Of a stretch of 64,000 nt of DNA, positions 18,590 to 31,260 are shown one piece after another; the stretch's first letter is position 1; each line of letters starts with the position of its first letter. The notes beneath the pieces are model-generated. The model saw only the letters and a list, made by a program, of their open reading frames with translations. It did not search any database and was not told the DNA's origin. The stretch comes from Planococcus citri (lineage: Eukaryota; Arthropoda; Insecta; Hemiptera; Pseudococcidae), in the NCBI RefSeq assembly GCF_950023065.1, contig NC_088678.1:6996580-7060579 (forward strand), in the 5' to 3' direction. A program made the translations under genes and the position numbers.

Positions 18590-21115
18590 TCCGGAGTGGC
18601 CACATAAGGATCCATTGCACCACCCCCCCCCCCCCACCGCCCATCCACCGGGACAACTTTTTTCTGAAAGGAGGAGTTCTAAGGAACATTTCTAGCATTT
18701 GTCTTCAACAGAAAACTAGCCCTACTTACAAAATGGCGGCCATTTTGATTGACAGGTCAGCAGAAATAGCAGATTTCGCGTTCCAAAATAGGACTTGCAC
18801 GAAATTTTTTGAACCGTACGGAGATAGATCGAAAGATCAGGCGAAAGTTTATCACCTGTCAAAATTTCACGTGCTAAAGTGCCTTTTTCGATTTTTGGTG
18901 AATTTTTGAAAATCAAATTTAGGCCAAAAATGATGGGAAAAATCAAAATGTTACCAAATTGACCAAGAGAGCTGAAATTTGAGATATAGCCTGTTTTCGA
19001 CACGCCAAATCGATTGGAAATTGTTTCAAAACTTTTTAAGCAGTTCTGGAGCCTCCAGCAGACTTTTTAAACTCGAAATTCCCACAAAATTTCATCAAAA
19101 TGAAGTTGGATAGCCGCCAGAATTTCATTAAATGGAGATGGAAAGCCAAAATTCATTCTGCGAACTACTTTCAATACGATACATGGTTGACTTCAGGTAG
19201 ATTTGGAGTCGTTTTGGAACCTCCAGCGATTTTTTGAAAATTACTGGAGTCCCCGCACAGATTTTTGAAACTTAAGATTCCCACAAAATTTCATCAAAAT
19301 TGAGTTGGAAAGTCGAAATGTACTCTGCAACTAATATCTTTTGAAGCCTCCAGCAACTTTTTGAAAATTACTAGAGCCTCCAGTAGATTTTTGAAACTTG
19401 AAATTTCCCCAAAATTTCATCAAACGGAGATGGAAAGCCGAAATTTACTCTGCACTTCAATTTTAACACTCTCTGAAGACGACTTCAGGTGGTCTCAAGT
19501 AATTTTGGAGCCTCCAGCGACTTTTTGAAAATTACTCGAGTCTATTGAAATTAGTTTGCAGAATAAATTTTGGCTTTTCATCTCCATTTTGAAGAGACTT
19601 TAGGAAATTTCAAGTTTTAAAAATCTATTGGAAGCTCCAGTAATTTTCAAAAAGTTGCTGGAGGCTCCAAAACGACTTGAAATTCACCTGCAGTCGACTT
19701 CGTAGTGTATTGAAATTAGTTTGCAAAATAAATTGTGGCTTTCCAACTCCATTTGATGAAATTCTGTGGGAATTTCGAGTTTCAAAAATTTGCTGGAGGC
19801 TCCAAAACTACTCAAAACGGTTTGAAACAGTTTCCAATCTATTTGGCAGGTCAAAAGTATGGTATATCTCAAAATTTCAGTTTTCTTGGTTAATTGAGTA
19901 AAATTTTGTTTTTCCCTCATTTTTGTCGCAGCCTCCAGCAACTTTATGAAAATTACTGGAGCCTCCAGTAGATTTTTGAAACTTGACATTTCCCCAAATT
20001 TCTTCAAGATGGAGATGAAAAGCCAAAATTTATTCTGCAAACTAATTTCAATAGACTCCAGTAATTTTTCAGAAGTCGCTGGAGGCTCCAAATGACTTGA
20101 GCCCACCTGAAGTCGTCTTCAGAGGGTGTTAAAATTGAAGTGCAGAGTAAATTTCGGCTTTCCATTTCCATTTCATGAAATTTTGGGGAAATTTCAAGTA
20201 TCAAAAATCTACTGGAGGCGCCGGTAATTCTCAAAAAGTTGCTGGAGGCTTCAAAAAATATCAGTTGCAGAGTAAATTTCGACTTTCCAACTCAATTTGA
20301 TGAAATTTTGTGGGAATCTCAAGTTTCAAAAATCTGGTGGCGGCTCCAGTAATTTTCGAAAAGTTGCTGGAGGCTCCAAAACGACTTGAAATCCACCTGC
20401 AGCGAACTTTGTAGCGTATTGGTAATTCGCAAAATGAATTTCGGCTTTCCTCCCCATTATTGATGAAATTTTGGGAAATTTTGAGTTTTAAAAATCTCTT
20501 GGAGGCGCCAGGAATTTTTAAAAAGTCGCTGGAGGCTCCAAAACGACTTGAAATTCATTTGCAGTCGATTTCGTAGTGTATTTAAATTAGTTTGCAGAAT
20601 AAATTGCTGCTTTCCAACTCCATTTGATGAAATTCTGTAGGGATTTCGAATCTCAAAAATCTGCTGGAGGCTCCAGAACTACTTAAAACGGTTTGAAACA
20701 GTTTCCAATCTATTTGGCAGGTCGAAAATAGGGTTTATTTCAAATTTCAGTTTTCTTGGCCAAGTCGTTTTGGAACCTCCAGCGCCATTTTGAAAATTAC
20801 TGGAGCCTTCAGTAGATTTTTGAAACTTGAAATTTCCCCAAAATTTCATCAAGTGGAGATGGAAAGCTGAAATTTACTCTACACTCCAATTTTAACACCC
20901 TCTGAAGACGACTTCAGATGGGTTTAAGTAATTTTAGGGCCACCAGCGACTTTTTTTGAAAATTACTGGAGCCTCCAACAGATTTTTGAAACTTTAAATT
21001 TTCACAAAATTTCATCAAACGGAGATGGAAAGCCGAAATTTACTCTGCACTCCAATTTTAACACCCCCTGAAGACGACTTTAAGTTCGTTCAAATCATTT
21101 TGGAGTCTCTAGGGT
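18590..21115. mobile_element. CTGGAGG-family foldback element, right arm eroded
   Basis: The left arm begins with a CACATAAGGATCCATTGCACC-like segment, a C-run and the conserved ACAAAATGGCGGCCATTTTG and TTGACAGGTCA motifs, as in the two better-preserved copies at 23446 and 54006. Inside, units containing CTGGAGGCTCC, AATTTTCAAAAAGTCGCTGG and CTCTGAAGACGACTTCAGG occur in both orientations. The expected mirrored right terminus near 21.1 kb is not recognisable. No coding capacity. Confidence 0.6.
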
Positions 21116-21119
21116 AACA

Positions 21120-23440
21120 ACTCCACGTCCACCGAACCGAATTTCACCATTTTCGGGTCATTCTGGAGTCTCTGGGCCGATTTTTGATTTCTCCAGAATT
21201 TCAAAATTTCTTCAGAGAGAGTTTAAAATTGATTGGGGGTGTTGAAAATCGAGTAGCTGCTAATTCTAGACTTGTTTAAAGAGTTCTAATTCATACTGAG
21301 CCTATTTCCAGGCGAAACTCTCTCAAGTGTTTTTTGAAAACAGAGTTCTCCAGTTTTCACTAAGAAAATATGCGGTCAAAAGGCACATTCGAAATGTCCA
21401 CCTGGAAATTGAGCTAAAGGCGAATGGCGAATTCGTTCAATAGGTTGAGAATGAGCAACAACTCGATTTTCAGTTCTAACCAAATTAGTCTCCACGCTTT
21501 TTGAGAAAATTTAAAAATTTTATAGAAATCGAAAGTCGAGCTGGATGCTTTAGAATGACTCAGAGGGGCCAAATTTGGATTCAACGGTTCTGGTTTTAGA
21601 CAAGATGCAACCATTCGTGCCAATTTCCAAAAATTCTTTCAAAACAGAAAGTTTTTGATTATTTGTATTTTTTTTTTTTTGGTCAGGAAAACGATCTCAT
21701 GCAAGTACATTTGGAAATCAACTTGAATAGTATGGATTTGATCTGATCCATTTTCCTCATAAACACGTTGAGTAGGAACTAGAGCGAAAAAATACGTTTT
21801 TTTGTTGAAAATTTCCCTTTTTCGAGAACCCATAACTTTCCTTCTAGGAGCACTTTCAGAGTTGAAATTTTTTCTGGGTGCTCATCATCTCAAAAGTAAG
21901 GTCTGCAAGCTGATTTTGGTAAAAATCCTGTGATATCCCTCCACTCTTGACCCGCCCAAAAATTCGATTTTTTTATTTCTATGTTTTTAATAATTGACAA
22001 AAATGCATCCCTGCTTCCCAATTGGTTGGCTATTGCTGTTTTTTCTCTACCAAAATCATACCAGGAGGTATGCTCAGAGATTATAGTATACCAATTTCAC
22101 GGCAGACTTCTTCAATCGGATTTCTACTATTGCATTCGTCGGTTTGAATTACTCTCCCTCGCTCGTGTATACATTTGAACGTGAAACAAAAAAGGATTAG
22201 AGGAGCTTTAACGATAAAAAACAGTTTTAAAAAACACCATTTATAAAGAGGCACATCCACCCCGCATCCCATGCGGGTGCACCGAACTCATATTAAGCAT
22301 CTACTACAACCTACCTTTACCACGACCTCGATGTACCAAGTACCTTACCTCTACCTACCAACTACACAGCGAGTATACAAACAATACATTTGTAATGGAA
22401 ATTTCATTTTCACTCTACGGTAATACCATTTGTTGGCGGTGTAGTTTGATTGTATTGGTGTGTTTTATGTATGTATTATATAAGGTGTACTAAAGCTTGT
22501 TTAACCTCTTAGCAAAACAACAAAACGGTTAAAAGACTCGCTGGAAATATCACTCTGATAAAGCTGATTGTGAAACTGTGTGCAGTGTGCGCCACTTCCT
22601 CCTCGCGGAGATACCTACGTTTATAAATCTTATCTGTGTACAAATGCCACAATGCGGTGAAGCGACGAGCAAGGTAGAGATAGTCGAGAAGAAGAGTGAA
22701 ATAAAATTTATCGAAACATCTCGACGGTAAATTTGGCCCGATTCATCAAAACGCTCGTCGGAGCGAGAAATACGCGCGTAAATAAATGATTAACTCTCGC
22801 GCTTGAGTTGAGCCATCATCTCGAGTCTCGAGACGCTCTTGTATACTTACTCAGTCCTTTAGTATAAAATACATAAGCTGACGGGAGAAAAAGAGAATAG
22901 GTACACGAACTATACATACACGATGTACGAATTACGAGCTGTAAAATTTATATTTCGCATATGGTTCGCGAGCATTCTGTCGAGCACGTAGTACATACGA
23001 GGTACGTAGTATACAGTACATATATGCGAAAACTAGACGCGTTAAATTGGAATAAAGCGAGAGAAGAATGCATTAAAACGCGAGCCCGAGCCGTCCGATA
23101 AAAAGGGCATATGGGGATGTGGTGCTGGATGTTTGATGCTGGACTCGGAACGATAGAATGGATGGAGACTGGAGACTGGAGAGAAAGAGGATACTCGTAT
23201 GTTAGAGAATGTACGAGTACGTATAGAGAACACGAAGAGCACACATTGGAATCGTCGATGCACACAGCAAATTAATCTGTTACGCGTTTACAAAACTAAT
23301 AAAAAGCTCGCAACTTTGCCAGTATAGTAACCGAAGTTATCAAGTTGGGTGGAATTTTTTTTCTTCTCAATAAACTTCGTTATTATGGCGATTACACGTA
23401 TACAGGGTGTCCGCAGTTTCAATGCGATCTCCTTCGAACT
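21120..23440. other. Non-coding stretch, no gene recognised
   Basis: Mixed unique sequence. 21.1-21.95 kb is AT-rich with T-runs, and 22.3-23.3 kb is more even in composition with TACC/GTAC-rich patches. The opposite-strand frames at 22948-23265 and 23042-23263 overlap each other and show no domain. Confidence 0.45.
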
Positions 23441-23445
23441 ATATA

Positions 23446-25985
23446 GTCCGGCATATGACAATAGGAGTAATTGCACCACCCCCACGCCGATCCTCCGGGA
23501 CAACTTTTTTCTTAAAGAGGACATCCTAAGGAACATTTTAAAGCAAAGTTGCCAAAAAAAAAGTTGGCCTTACTTACAAAATGGCGGCCATTTTGATTGG
23601 CAGGTCAACCGAAATCGCAGATTTTGGGTTTCAACATAGGACTTGCATGAAATTTTTCAAACTTTACAAAGATAGATCAAAAGATCATGCAAAAATTTAT
23701 CATCTGCCAAAATTTCAAATGCTAAAGTGCGTTTTTTTGATTTTTGGTGAATTTTTGAAAATCCAATTTAGGCCAAAAATGAGAAAAAATCAAAATTTTA
23801 CTAAATTGACCAAGACAGCAGAAATTTGGGATATACCCTATTTTCGACATGCCAAATCGAGTGGAAACGGTTTCAACTCGTTTAGAGCAGTTGTGGAGCC
23901 TCCAACAGATTTTTGAGACTCGAAATTCCCACAAAATTCCATCAAATTGGAGTTGTAAAGCTGAAATTTATTCTAAAAACTAAATTCAATACGCTACGAA
24001 GTACTGCAGGTAAATTTCAAGTCGTTTTGGAGCCTTCTGCGACTTTTTGAAAATTCCTGAAGCCTCCAGCAGATTTTTGAAACTTTAAATTTTCACAAAA
24101 TTTCATCAAATGGAGATGGAAAGCTGAAATTTACTCTACACTCCAATTTTAATACCCGCTGAAGACGACTTCAGGTGGGTTAAAGTCATTTTAGAGCCTC
24201 CAGCGACTTTTTTGAAAATTGCTGGAGTCTCCAACAGATTTTTGAAACTTTAAATTTTCACAAAATTTCATCAAATGGAGATGGGAAGCTGAAATTTACT
24301 CTACACTCCAATTTTAATACCCGCTGAAGACGACTTCAGGTGGGTTAAAGTCATTTTAGAGCCTCCAGCGACTTTTTTGAAAATTACTGGAGTCTCCAAC
24401 AGATTTTTGAAACTTTAAATTTTCACAAAATTTCATCAAATGGAGATGGGAAGCTGAAATTTACTCTACACTCCAAATTTAACACATTCTGAAGACGACT
24501 TCAGGAGGGTTCAAGTCATTTTAGAGCCTCCAGCGACTTTTTTGAAAATTACTGGAGCCTTCAGTAGATTTCTGAAACTTGAAATTCCCGCAACATTAAT
24601 TTATCAAATGGAGTTGGTAAGCTGTTTACTTCGCAGACTACATTGGTGGTTTCAAATGGTTTTGAAGCTTCCACCTGCTTTTAGGAAATTTCAATTTTCC
24701 GAAAAAACGCCATACAACCTTTCAAAAAGTCCCTGGAGGCTCCAAAACGACTTGAAATCCACCAGCAGTCAACTTCGTAGCGTATTGAACTTAGTTTGCA
24801 TAATAAATTTCGACTCTCCATCTCAGTTTGATGAGATTGTGGGGAAATTTAAAGTTTCAAAAATCTACTGGAGGCTCAAGTAATTTTCAAAAATACCGCT
24901 GGAGGTTCTAAAACAACTTGAACCCACCTGTAGTCGTCTTCAGAGGGTGTTAAAATTGGAGTGTAGTGGAAATTTCAGCTTACCATCTCCATTTGATGAA
25001 ATTTTGTGAAAATTTAAAGTTTCAAAAATCTCCTGGAGGCTCCAGTAACTTTCAAAAAAAGTCGCTGGAGGCCCTAAAATGACTTGAATCCACTTGAAGT
25101 CGTCTTCAGAGGGTGTTAAAAATTGAGTGTACAGAAAATTTCAGCTTTCCATCTCCATTTCATGAAATTTTGTGAAAATTTAAAGTTTCAAAAATCTGCT
25201 GGAGGCTCCAGTAATTTTCAAAAAAAGTCGCTGGAGGCCCTAAAATGACTTGAATCCACTTAAAGTCGTCTTCAGAGGGTGTTAAAAATTGAGTGTACAG
25301 TAAATTTCAGCTTTCCATCTCCATTTGATGAAATTTTGTGAAAATTTAAAGTTTCAAAAATCTCCTGGAGGTTTCAGGAATTTTCGAAAAGTCGCTGGAG
25401 GCTCCACAACGACTTGAAATTCATCTGCAGTACTTCGTAGCGTATTGATGTTAGTTTTTAGAATTAATTTTAGCTTTACAACTCCAATTTTATGGAATTT
25501 TGTGATAATTTCGAGTTTCAAAAATCTGCTGGAGGCTCCAGAACTGCTCAAAACGGGTTGAAACCGTTTCCAATCGATTTGGCATGTCGAAAATAGCGTA
25601 TATCCCAAATTTTAGCTTTCTAAGTCAATTTGGTAAAATTTTGATTTTTTCCCTCATTTTTGGCCTAAATTCGATTTTCAAAAATTCACCAAAAATCGAA
25701 AAACGCACTTTAGCACTTGAAATTTTGACAGGTGATAAATGTTTGCATGATCTTTCGATCTACCTTTGTAAAGTTTGAAAAAGTTCGTGCAAGTCCTATG
25801 TTAAAACGCGAAATCTGCGATTTCGGCTGACCTGTCAATCAAAATGGCCGCCATTTTGTAAGTAAGGCCAACTTTTTTTTGGCAACTTTGCTTTAAAATG
25901 TTCCTTAGGGTGTCTCCTTCAAGAAAAAAGTTGTCCCGGAGGATCGGGGGGGGGGTGCAATTACTCCTATTGTCATATGCCGGAC
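23446..25985. mobile_element. CTGGAGG-family foldback MITE, 2.54 kb, complete
   Basis: The ends are mirror images, GTCCGGCATATGACAATAGG at the left and its complement at the right, flanked by TA on both sides (23444-23445, 25986-25987), consistent with a TA target. The two arms pair over most of the length, with the axis near 24.7 kb. Each arm runs from a G/C-run, through ATGGCGGCCATTTTG, to tandem units with CTGGAGGCTCC and GAAGACGACTTCA. It contains no transposase. Mobilisation by a Tc1/mariner-type enzyme is inferred from the TA only. Confidence 0.78.
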
Positions 25986-26039
25986 TAATCACATAGACGA
26001 ACTACATATTATGCATTGGTGTCAGAGTGGTTGCTTTGA

Positions 26040-26300
26040 GTGGTTCTGAAGCCTCCAGCAGAATTTTTTGAAAATTTAATGTTCACCAATTGAAGTGGTC
26101 AAGCTAAAATTTATTTTAATTGTTGAAATTTCAACATTCGAAAATCTGCCGGAGGCTCTAGAATTGCTCAAAATGGTTCGAAACTGTTCTCGATCGATTT
26201 GAGTGATCAAAAATAACTTGGGTAATTTGGTAAAATTCGGATTTTTTTCCATTTTTAAATCAAAGATTTTCAAAAATTTACCAAAAATAAAACAACGCGT
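26040..26300. repeat. Partial CTGGAGG-family copy
   Basis: A short diverged piece (GAAGCCTCCAGCAG, CTGCCGGAGGCTC) just outside the complete foldback element. No ends visible. Confidence 0.45.
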
Positions 26301-27480
26301 AAAGAAGGATAAATTATGAATAAAACTCGGCCACTATGTTAGGGAAGTTTTCAAACCGCATACTCGCGTATTTTTCCCGAGGTCGCGAAGGGTGAAACTA
26401 AAATCGACGTAAAATTACGACAATAATTGAAACATAGCGTTGTTGGGGGGGGGGAGACTAGCGAGAGGATTATTTAGTAGGTAAATTGTAAATTTTATGC
26501 TAATTCTGGTAATTTGGCGTGGCCGCGATGTTTGCCGGTGAAAAGTTACCATCACCATCTTCAACGCGAGCAGCAGTTTAATTTTATCAGATTATGTTTT
26601 GTGTACTAATCAGATCCTATTTCGCGTATACGATGGACGTGGGTCGTGGGGTGAGGGTGAGGGCTACGTGTAGTTGTATTTTTGTCGTGCGATGACGACG
26701 ACGACGAGGGCGACGGTGCTCGTCGTCGAATTAACATAATGAATAAACACTACCTAAGTGCTTCTCTTTTCCCAATAAATCCTGCAATAACGTGGCGAAG
26801 CTGTTCGCCAATTCAATGAACAGGTAATTCGCAGCCTCTTTTCAAAAGACATAAATTTACTAGCATCATGGTCTGTGCTGACTGCTGTGTTACGTCTCGC
26901 TCAGTCGTTCGTAGTATAGTTGGTTCGTTGTGTCCAGATGTACATAATGAATTCTATTATTTTGAACCGCGAGATGTGCGTTTCCGTTTTGGAAAATGAA
27001 TCGTTATGATTTCAAATCAAATTACGCTATGTTTTTTGGTTGGATGTCGAGAAGGAGAGTGGAGAGGGGAGTGGAATATCAACGAATCCTAGGTCTACCC
27101 ATCTTTTGGAGCTGGACCATTTTCCCCATTACGATTGCGATGAACCCTTCTAAAGGTAGGTATAAAGGCCGTGTTCGAGGAGAATGCGTTGCCCAAAAAA
27201 TAGAATGTTACACAATAAACTCAATTTTTGGGCAACACTCTTCCCCCAATGTATTCCTTAAGAGGGTCCAACTGCAAATCTAACTTCATATTCGTGTTTA
27301 GTGGGTTCAATTCATATGATACCGATACTCATATTGTTTTTACACCTCCTTTCGCCCCGAAATTGGGGAGGGGGTGCCCATGGGCTCAAAATGGGGGTTT
27401 CATGAAGTGGATTTTCGAGAGAGTTGTTAATTTTTTTGACAAAACAATGTACATGCGGAATAGTGTTGTGTTTTAAACAA
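26301..27480. other. Non-coding stretch with small hairpin and GAC microsatellite
   Basis: There is a (GAC)n patch at about 26694-26740. A small inverted repeat around TTGCCCAAAAA/TTTTTGGGCAA lies at 27188-27236, which may be a tiny MITE. The 95-codon frame at 26996 has no recognisable domain. Confidence 0.4.
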
Positions 27481-28279
27481 AATCCAAAGATTTTTCAAAG
27501 ATTTTATATAGGATTGGCAATAAGCTAATGGGTCTGTACCAGAACTCGAACTGGGATAGAGTAGTACCTGGGTATACTTACTCGTTACTGTAATCGATTG
27601 AAGCGAATACCGAGTAATCCCAGTTATCGGTTTGATGAAGACAAACCTGGGACCGGGACTATCCTGTCCTGGGTTGTCCTTTGACAATGTACGCATCAGC
27701 CATGACTCATTTCAATGCAGAATCGAATGATGAGAATTTGTATTTATGAGCGTATGTGCTGTGTAAGTGTTAGTGTGATGTACATGATAAGAAATGAACG
27801 AATACATACATCGAGTGATGTAATACACTAGCGAGTTAACACTTGACAGTTAGCCAGGACCTTTTTTTTTGTGTTAAATGTTATATTATTCAATATTTGC
27901 TGAACAATCACTTTTACCAGGTGGGGGGGGGTGGTGGTGTTATAAGCAACTAGACAACTTAACATATTGATAATACAAAATGTGATGATAAATACAGATA
28001 AATGCTAGAAGAAAACCCCGAGTGGAAAAACCTTACAATTTGACAATATAAACAACATATTACATGGACATTGAAAACACTGGAAAAATAAATAAATAAA
28101 TAAAATAAAATGAATAGGTTACAATTTATTCAACAACTATAGCTTGGGTAGAATAAAGAGAATAAAAACAAATAATTAAGATAGAATGATGAGTTCAATA
28201 TCTCAGTAACAAGTTCAGAATGATGAGTAGCAGTTTAGTGTCATGATGTATGTTGTAGATAATAAGTCAAATGTTATAA

Positions 28280-28525
28280 TCAGTTTATTTGAGATGTTGG
28301 GCCTCTTTGTCGAGAGCTTTCAACTTTCCACATTTTCTTTACAGTTTGGCGAAGGTATTTTAGATGGTTTTCATCCAAAACTTTAATGGGAAGATATGGG
28401 CAATCTGCAGCGTGAAGGGGACAGGTTTGAAAAACGTGTTCAGGTTTTTCCAGTTCACCTCATTTGCAATGTGGATGAGTTGATCAGCCAAACTTATGGA
28501 GGAGATAATGAAATATTCCATGGCT
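28280..28525 (-). pseudogene. LINE ORF2 C-terminal fragment
   Basis: The minus strand encodes an HCK.GELEKPEHVFQTCPL-type stretch, the Cys/His segment that follows RNase H in many Jockey/I-type LINEs, then a short tail to TGA. Two in-frame stops mark it as dead. It is cut at the upstream side by the stem-loop at 28535-28656. Confidence 0.55.
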
Positions 28526-28534
28526 GCTAAGGGC

Positions 28535-28656
28535 CTGTCCCAGGCATTGTCAACCTTTTAGTTAACCTAATCCACAGAGTTGGCGACATAACCAGTGGCC
28601 TTAGTTTGCATTAGAGTAGTCATCTAGGTTAACTAAAAGGTCGATGGTCCTAGGTA
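28535..28656. repeat. Small inverted-repeat element (stem-loop)
   Basis: GACCTTTTAGTTAACCT-like arms at 28549-28568 and 28623-28645 pair with a roughly 50-bp loop; weaker pairing extends outward to about 35 bp. It lies at the break in the LINE fragment, so it may be a tiny MITE. Confidence 0.45.
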
Positions 28657-28844
28657 GAAGTCAATTTCCAAAAGTGGAACAAGGACCTGGGATTACTTGG
28701 TTACCAGACTGTATCTGTCAGTGATACCAAATATGAGCACGGTATTGTTCTTGGTTAAAGCGGATACTGGGTAGTACTCTGTCCCTCTTTTGCCTAACCC
28801 AGGACTGAGTAGCAGGGCTTCATACCCAAACATTTTTGGGTACG

Positions 28845-28925
28845 AGTATTCGGGTTCGGGTTCGGGTTAGGGTTTGGGTTCGGTATTTGGGTTCAAAATA
28901 GTTTTTATCGGGTACAGGTATGGGT
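28845..28925 (+). repeat. GGGTTC/GGGTTT simple repeat
   Basis: Roughly a dozen imperfect 6-bp units. It resembles telomeric DNA superficially but does not match the insect TTAGG repeat. Confidence 0.6.
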
Positions 28926-29023
28926 TCAGATATTCATTTCATTTTTCAGTTATGGGTAAGGGTTCAGGTAAAGAAATTGTTGGATTTTCATTTGGGTACA
29001 GGTTTGAAGCCCTGCCGAGTAGG

Positions 29024-29944
29024 TATACATATATGTTACCGTTAATGTGTTTACACCAGGTAATGTATAAAATAACTAGTTATTTCATACATTACCTGAG
29101 AAAGTGTAAAATTGAATTTTTTTCTACACTTTACCTAGTTATTTCATACATACACGAGGTGTGTATGGTTAAAGTCTGAAATCAATGAATGAACTGCGAT
29201 AAAATAAGAAATGAAGTTTAATTCAAAGGTAGAACTGGGTGTCCCGCCACAGAATAACCTCTAAGCCCCCAGGGACAGATTTTTGGCCACCCAAAAAAAA
29301 CGTTTTTTTCATTTTGTAAGTAGGTAATTTACTTTCAACATTACACCGTTGAGCAACCCTGATAGGTAGAGTGTTGAGGTTTGTAGGACTCGATAGCAAA
29401 TTCAACGTAGAATTTTTTGATATGGCTATGAACTGCACCAGATGAACAGGAAGAGTTGTACAAAGAGAAATAATTGGAAAAACGTGTTCAAAAATTGTCA
29501 TTTTTTTGCTTTTGTAAAACTTTAAAAAGTTTTCCTCATGACATATCCTTTCTATCAGTTTCCTTGAATTGAAAAGTGTGACATTTTTGGTACAACAAAC
29601 CAACGCCTCTCTATCTCAATTTATAAAAAAGTTTTACCTCTTTCAATGCTGAACAAAAACTTGGAAAAATTCAAAAATTTCATTTTTTTACTCTCATTTA
29701 AAGATTTGGTGCAGTTTGTATTAGCCACATCAAAAAATTCTCCATGAAATTTGCTATTGGTTCCAGCAAACTTCAATTTTTAACAGCTTATTTCATGATT
29801 TAACTGATCACACCTCGCTATTTCATAGAATAACTAGATTCTTCATACATTACCTAGATGAACTATGAACAATTTACTTGCATTAAGTACTTTTTCATTA
29901 ATGTTTACCTGGAGTAAACACATTAACGGTAACATACATATATA
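29024..29944. mobile_element. Inverted-repeat MITE, about 0.92 kb
   Basis: Arms of about 40 bp with TGTTACCGTTAATGTGTTTAC at the left and its near-perfect mirror at the right, plus internal mirrored TTTCATACATTACCT motifs. It contains no transposase. Its right end abuts a LINE reverse transcriptase fragment. The target duplication is unclear because both flanks are TATA-rich. Confidence 0.6.
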
Positions 29945-30150
29945 TGATACTCTGACTAGTTCAAGCTCTGGTCTGTATGATGAGGCTTCATGATCTAGTT
30001 TTCCTGGTTTATGGATGAGAATAACTTTGGCATATTTCCATTGGTTGGGATAGAATCCAGTTGTATCATTTTAAAAATTTGTGTGTTCAGTTTGCATTCA
30101 ACTGCCATTGTGACAACATCTCTATTATACGGCCTATGAAATTGGAGCTA
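29945..30150 (-). pseudogene. LINE reverse transcriptase start, fragment
   Basis: The minus strand reads PNQWKYAKVILIHKPGK followed by a YRP box, the N-terminal finger region of Jockey-type reverse transcriptases. It contains stops. Together with 30540-31100 it forms one minus-strand LINE interrupted by the plus-strand segment in between. Confidence 0.7.
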
Positions 30151-30160
30151 ATGCCTAGCA

Positions 30161-30529
30161 ATGCTTTTCAAGAAAAATTGTTTCGAACCTCTTGTGGATG
30201 CAAATACCGATGGTGATGACGAGGAACCACCAGAAACAAACAAACCACCTAAAATTCCGCCAATCGTTCTATACGAATACAGCAACTACCTCTCTGTAAT
30301 TAAAGAAATCAACAAAGTGTTCAAAAAGACATACAACACCAAAATTCTTGGGAAATCACTAAAAGTTCTTCTCACTGACGTCGATGACTTAAGAAATCTC
30401 ACAAAGATTTACGACAACAACAAAATGAAATGCCACACATACCTCTTACCTAAAGATCGCGAAGAAAGAATCTCTGTTGTTATCAAGGACATTCCTGTAT
30501 CTACTGTATTACTGAAGATGAACTCTTAA
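30161..30529 (+). pseudogene. LINE ORF1 (gag-like) fragment
   Basis: A 122-codon frame with PPIVLYEYSNYL, then a region ending KCHTYLLPKDREERISVVIKD. This matches the nucleic-acid-binding segment upstream of the zinc knuckles in Jockey-type ORF1 proteins (the PRE_C2HC-like region). The zinc knuckles are missing, so it is truncated. It is opposite in orientation to the reverse-transcriptase pieces on both sides, implying an insertion or inversion. Confidence 0.6.
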
Positions 30530-30539
30530 CTGAACTTCG

Positions 30540-31100
30540 AAAAGACCTATGTACCTGTTATCAAAATCTCCAGACTGTGATATACAAATCAGCTGAGGTT
30601 GAAATTCTTTGATAATTTTTCCATCAATTCTCTAGTATCCAGGCAATTTCTTGTTTTTAATTTGTTTAATAAATTTGTCTAATTTTGCTGGTTGTGATTT
30701 TTGGTTTTTGAGTGTTGTTTCATTCTGTAGTAGATATATTTGGTGGTGATGTAGGTACATGGTGGATGAGGTTTGAATTGTTTTTCTAGGTGGTCAGCAA
30801 AGATTTTGGCATTTTCAGATGCACTGTGTGCCCATTCACCACTTTCTTGCTCTACATGTGGTATCAATTTTGTTTTTGTCTTTTTAGGTGTTTTGTTATT
30901 TTCCAAAGAGAATAATCTGTGTTGGTACAAGCTGTTGCTTCTGATAATTTTTTGGGCGAGCTGATTGTTTTTGTGACATTTTAGTGCTTGTTTCAATTGA
31001 CGAGTTATTCTACATTTATGTTTCCAAAGCTGTCGTCGTTGTCTTTTTTGCAGGATGAGTTGTGTTATCTCAGATGGAATTTGAGGATTCTTTCAAATAT
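30540..31100 (-). pseudogene. LINE ORF2 linker between endonuclease and reverse transcriptase
   Basis: The minus strand encodes a QLWKHKCRI basic segment, LAQKIIRSNSLYQHRLFSLENN, then GEWAHSASENAKIFADHLEKQF, the characteristic linker before the reverse transcriptase domain of Jockey-like LINEs. It continues into LDKFIKQIKNKKLPGY before a stop. Decayed. Confidence 0.65.
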
Positions 31101-31260
31101 TTGATTTCTTCTTCGGTGTACTGCCTCGTTGGTGTTGCTCAGTGAAAACTCAGAAGTTGGAAGAAATAGGGCCCAGAAAATGGCTAAGTATATTTGTTAG
31201 ATTTTGACTTTTATTAAGAGGATCCAGGAGGCAAGGAAGAGATCGAATCTAAAAAAATAA

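Noticed and set aside
27500..28810. A larger inverted repeat joining 27.53-27.70 kb to 28.66-28.81 kb
   Set aside because: Only short, patchy similarity (AGAGTAGTACC-type words) was found by eye; not enough to define an element.
28845..28925. Telomere-like GGGTT repeats
   Set aside because: Unit is six bases with mixed sequence, not TTAGG, and short; simple repeat more likely.
30161..30529. Independent host gene of 122 aa
   Set aside because: Matches the style of LINE ORF1 and is surrounded by LINE ORF2 debris.
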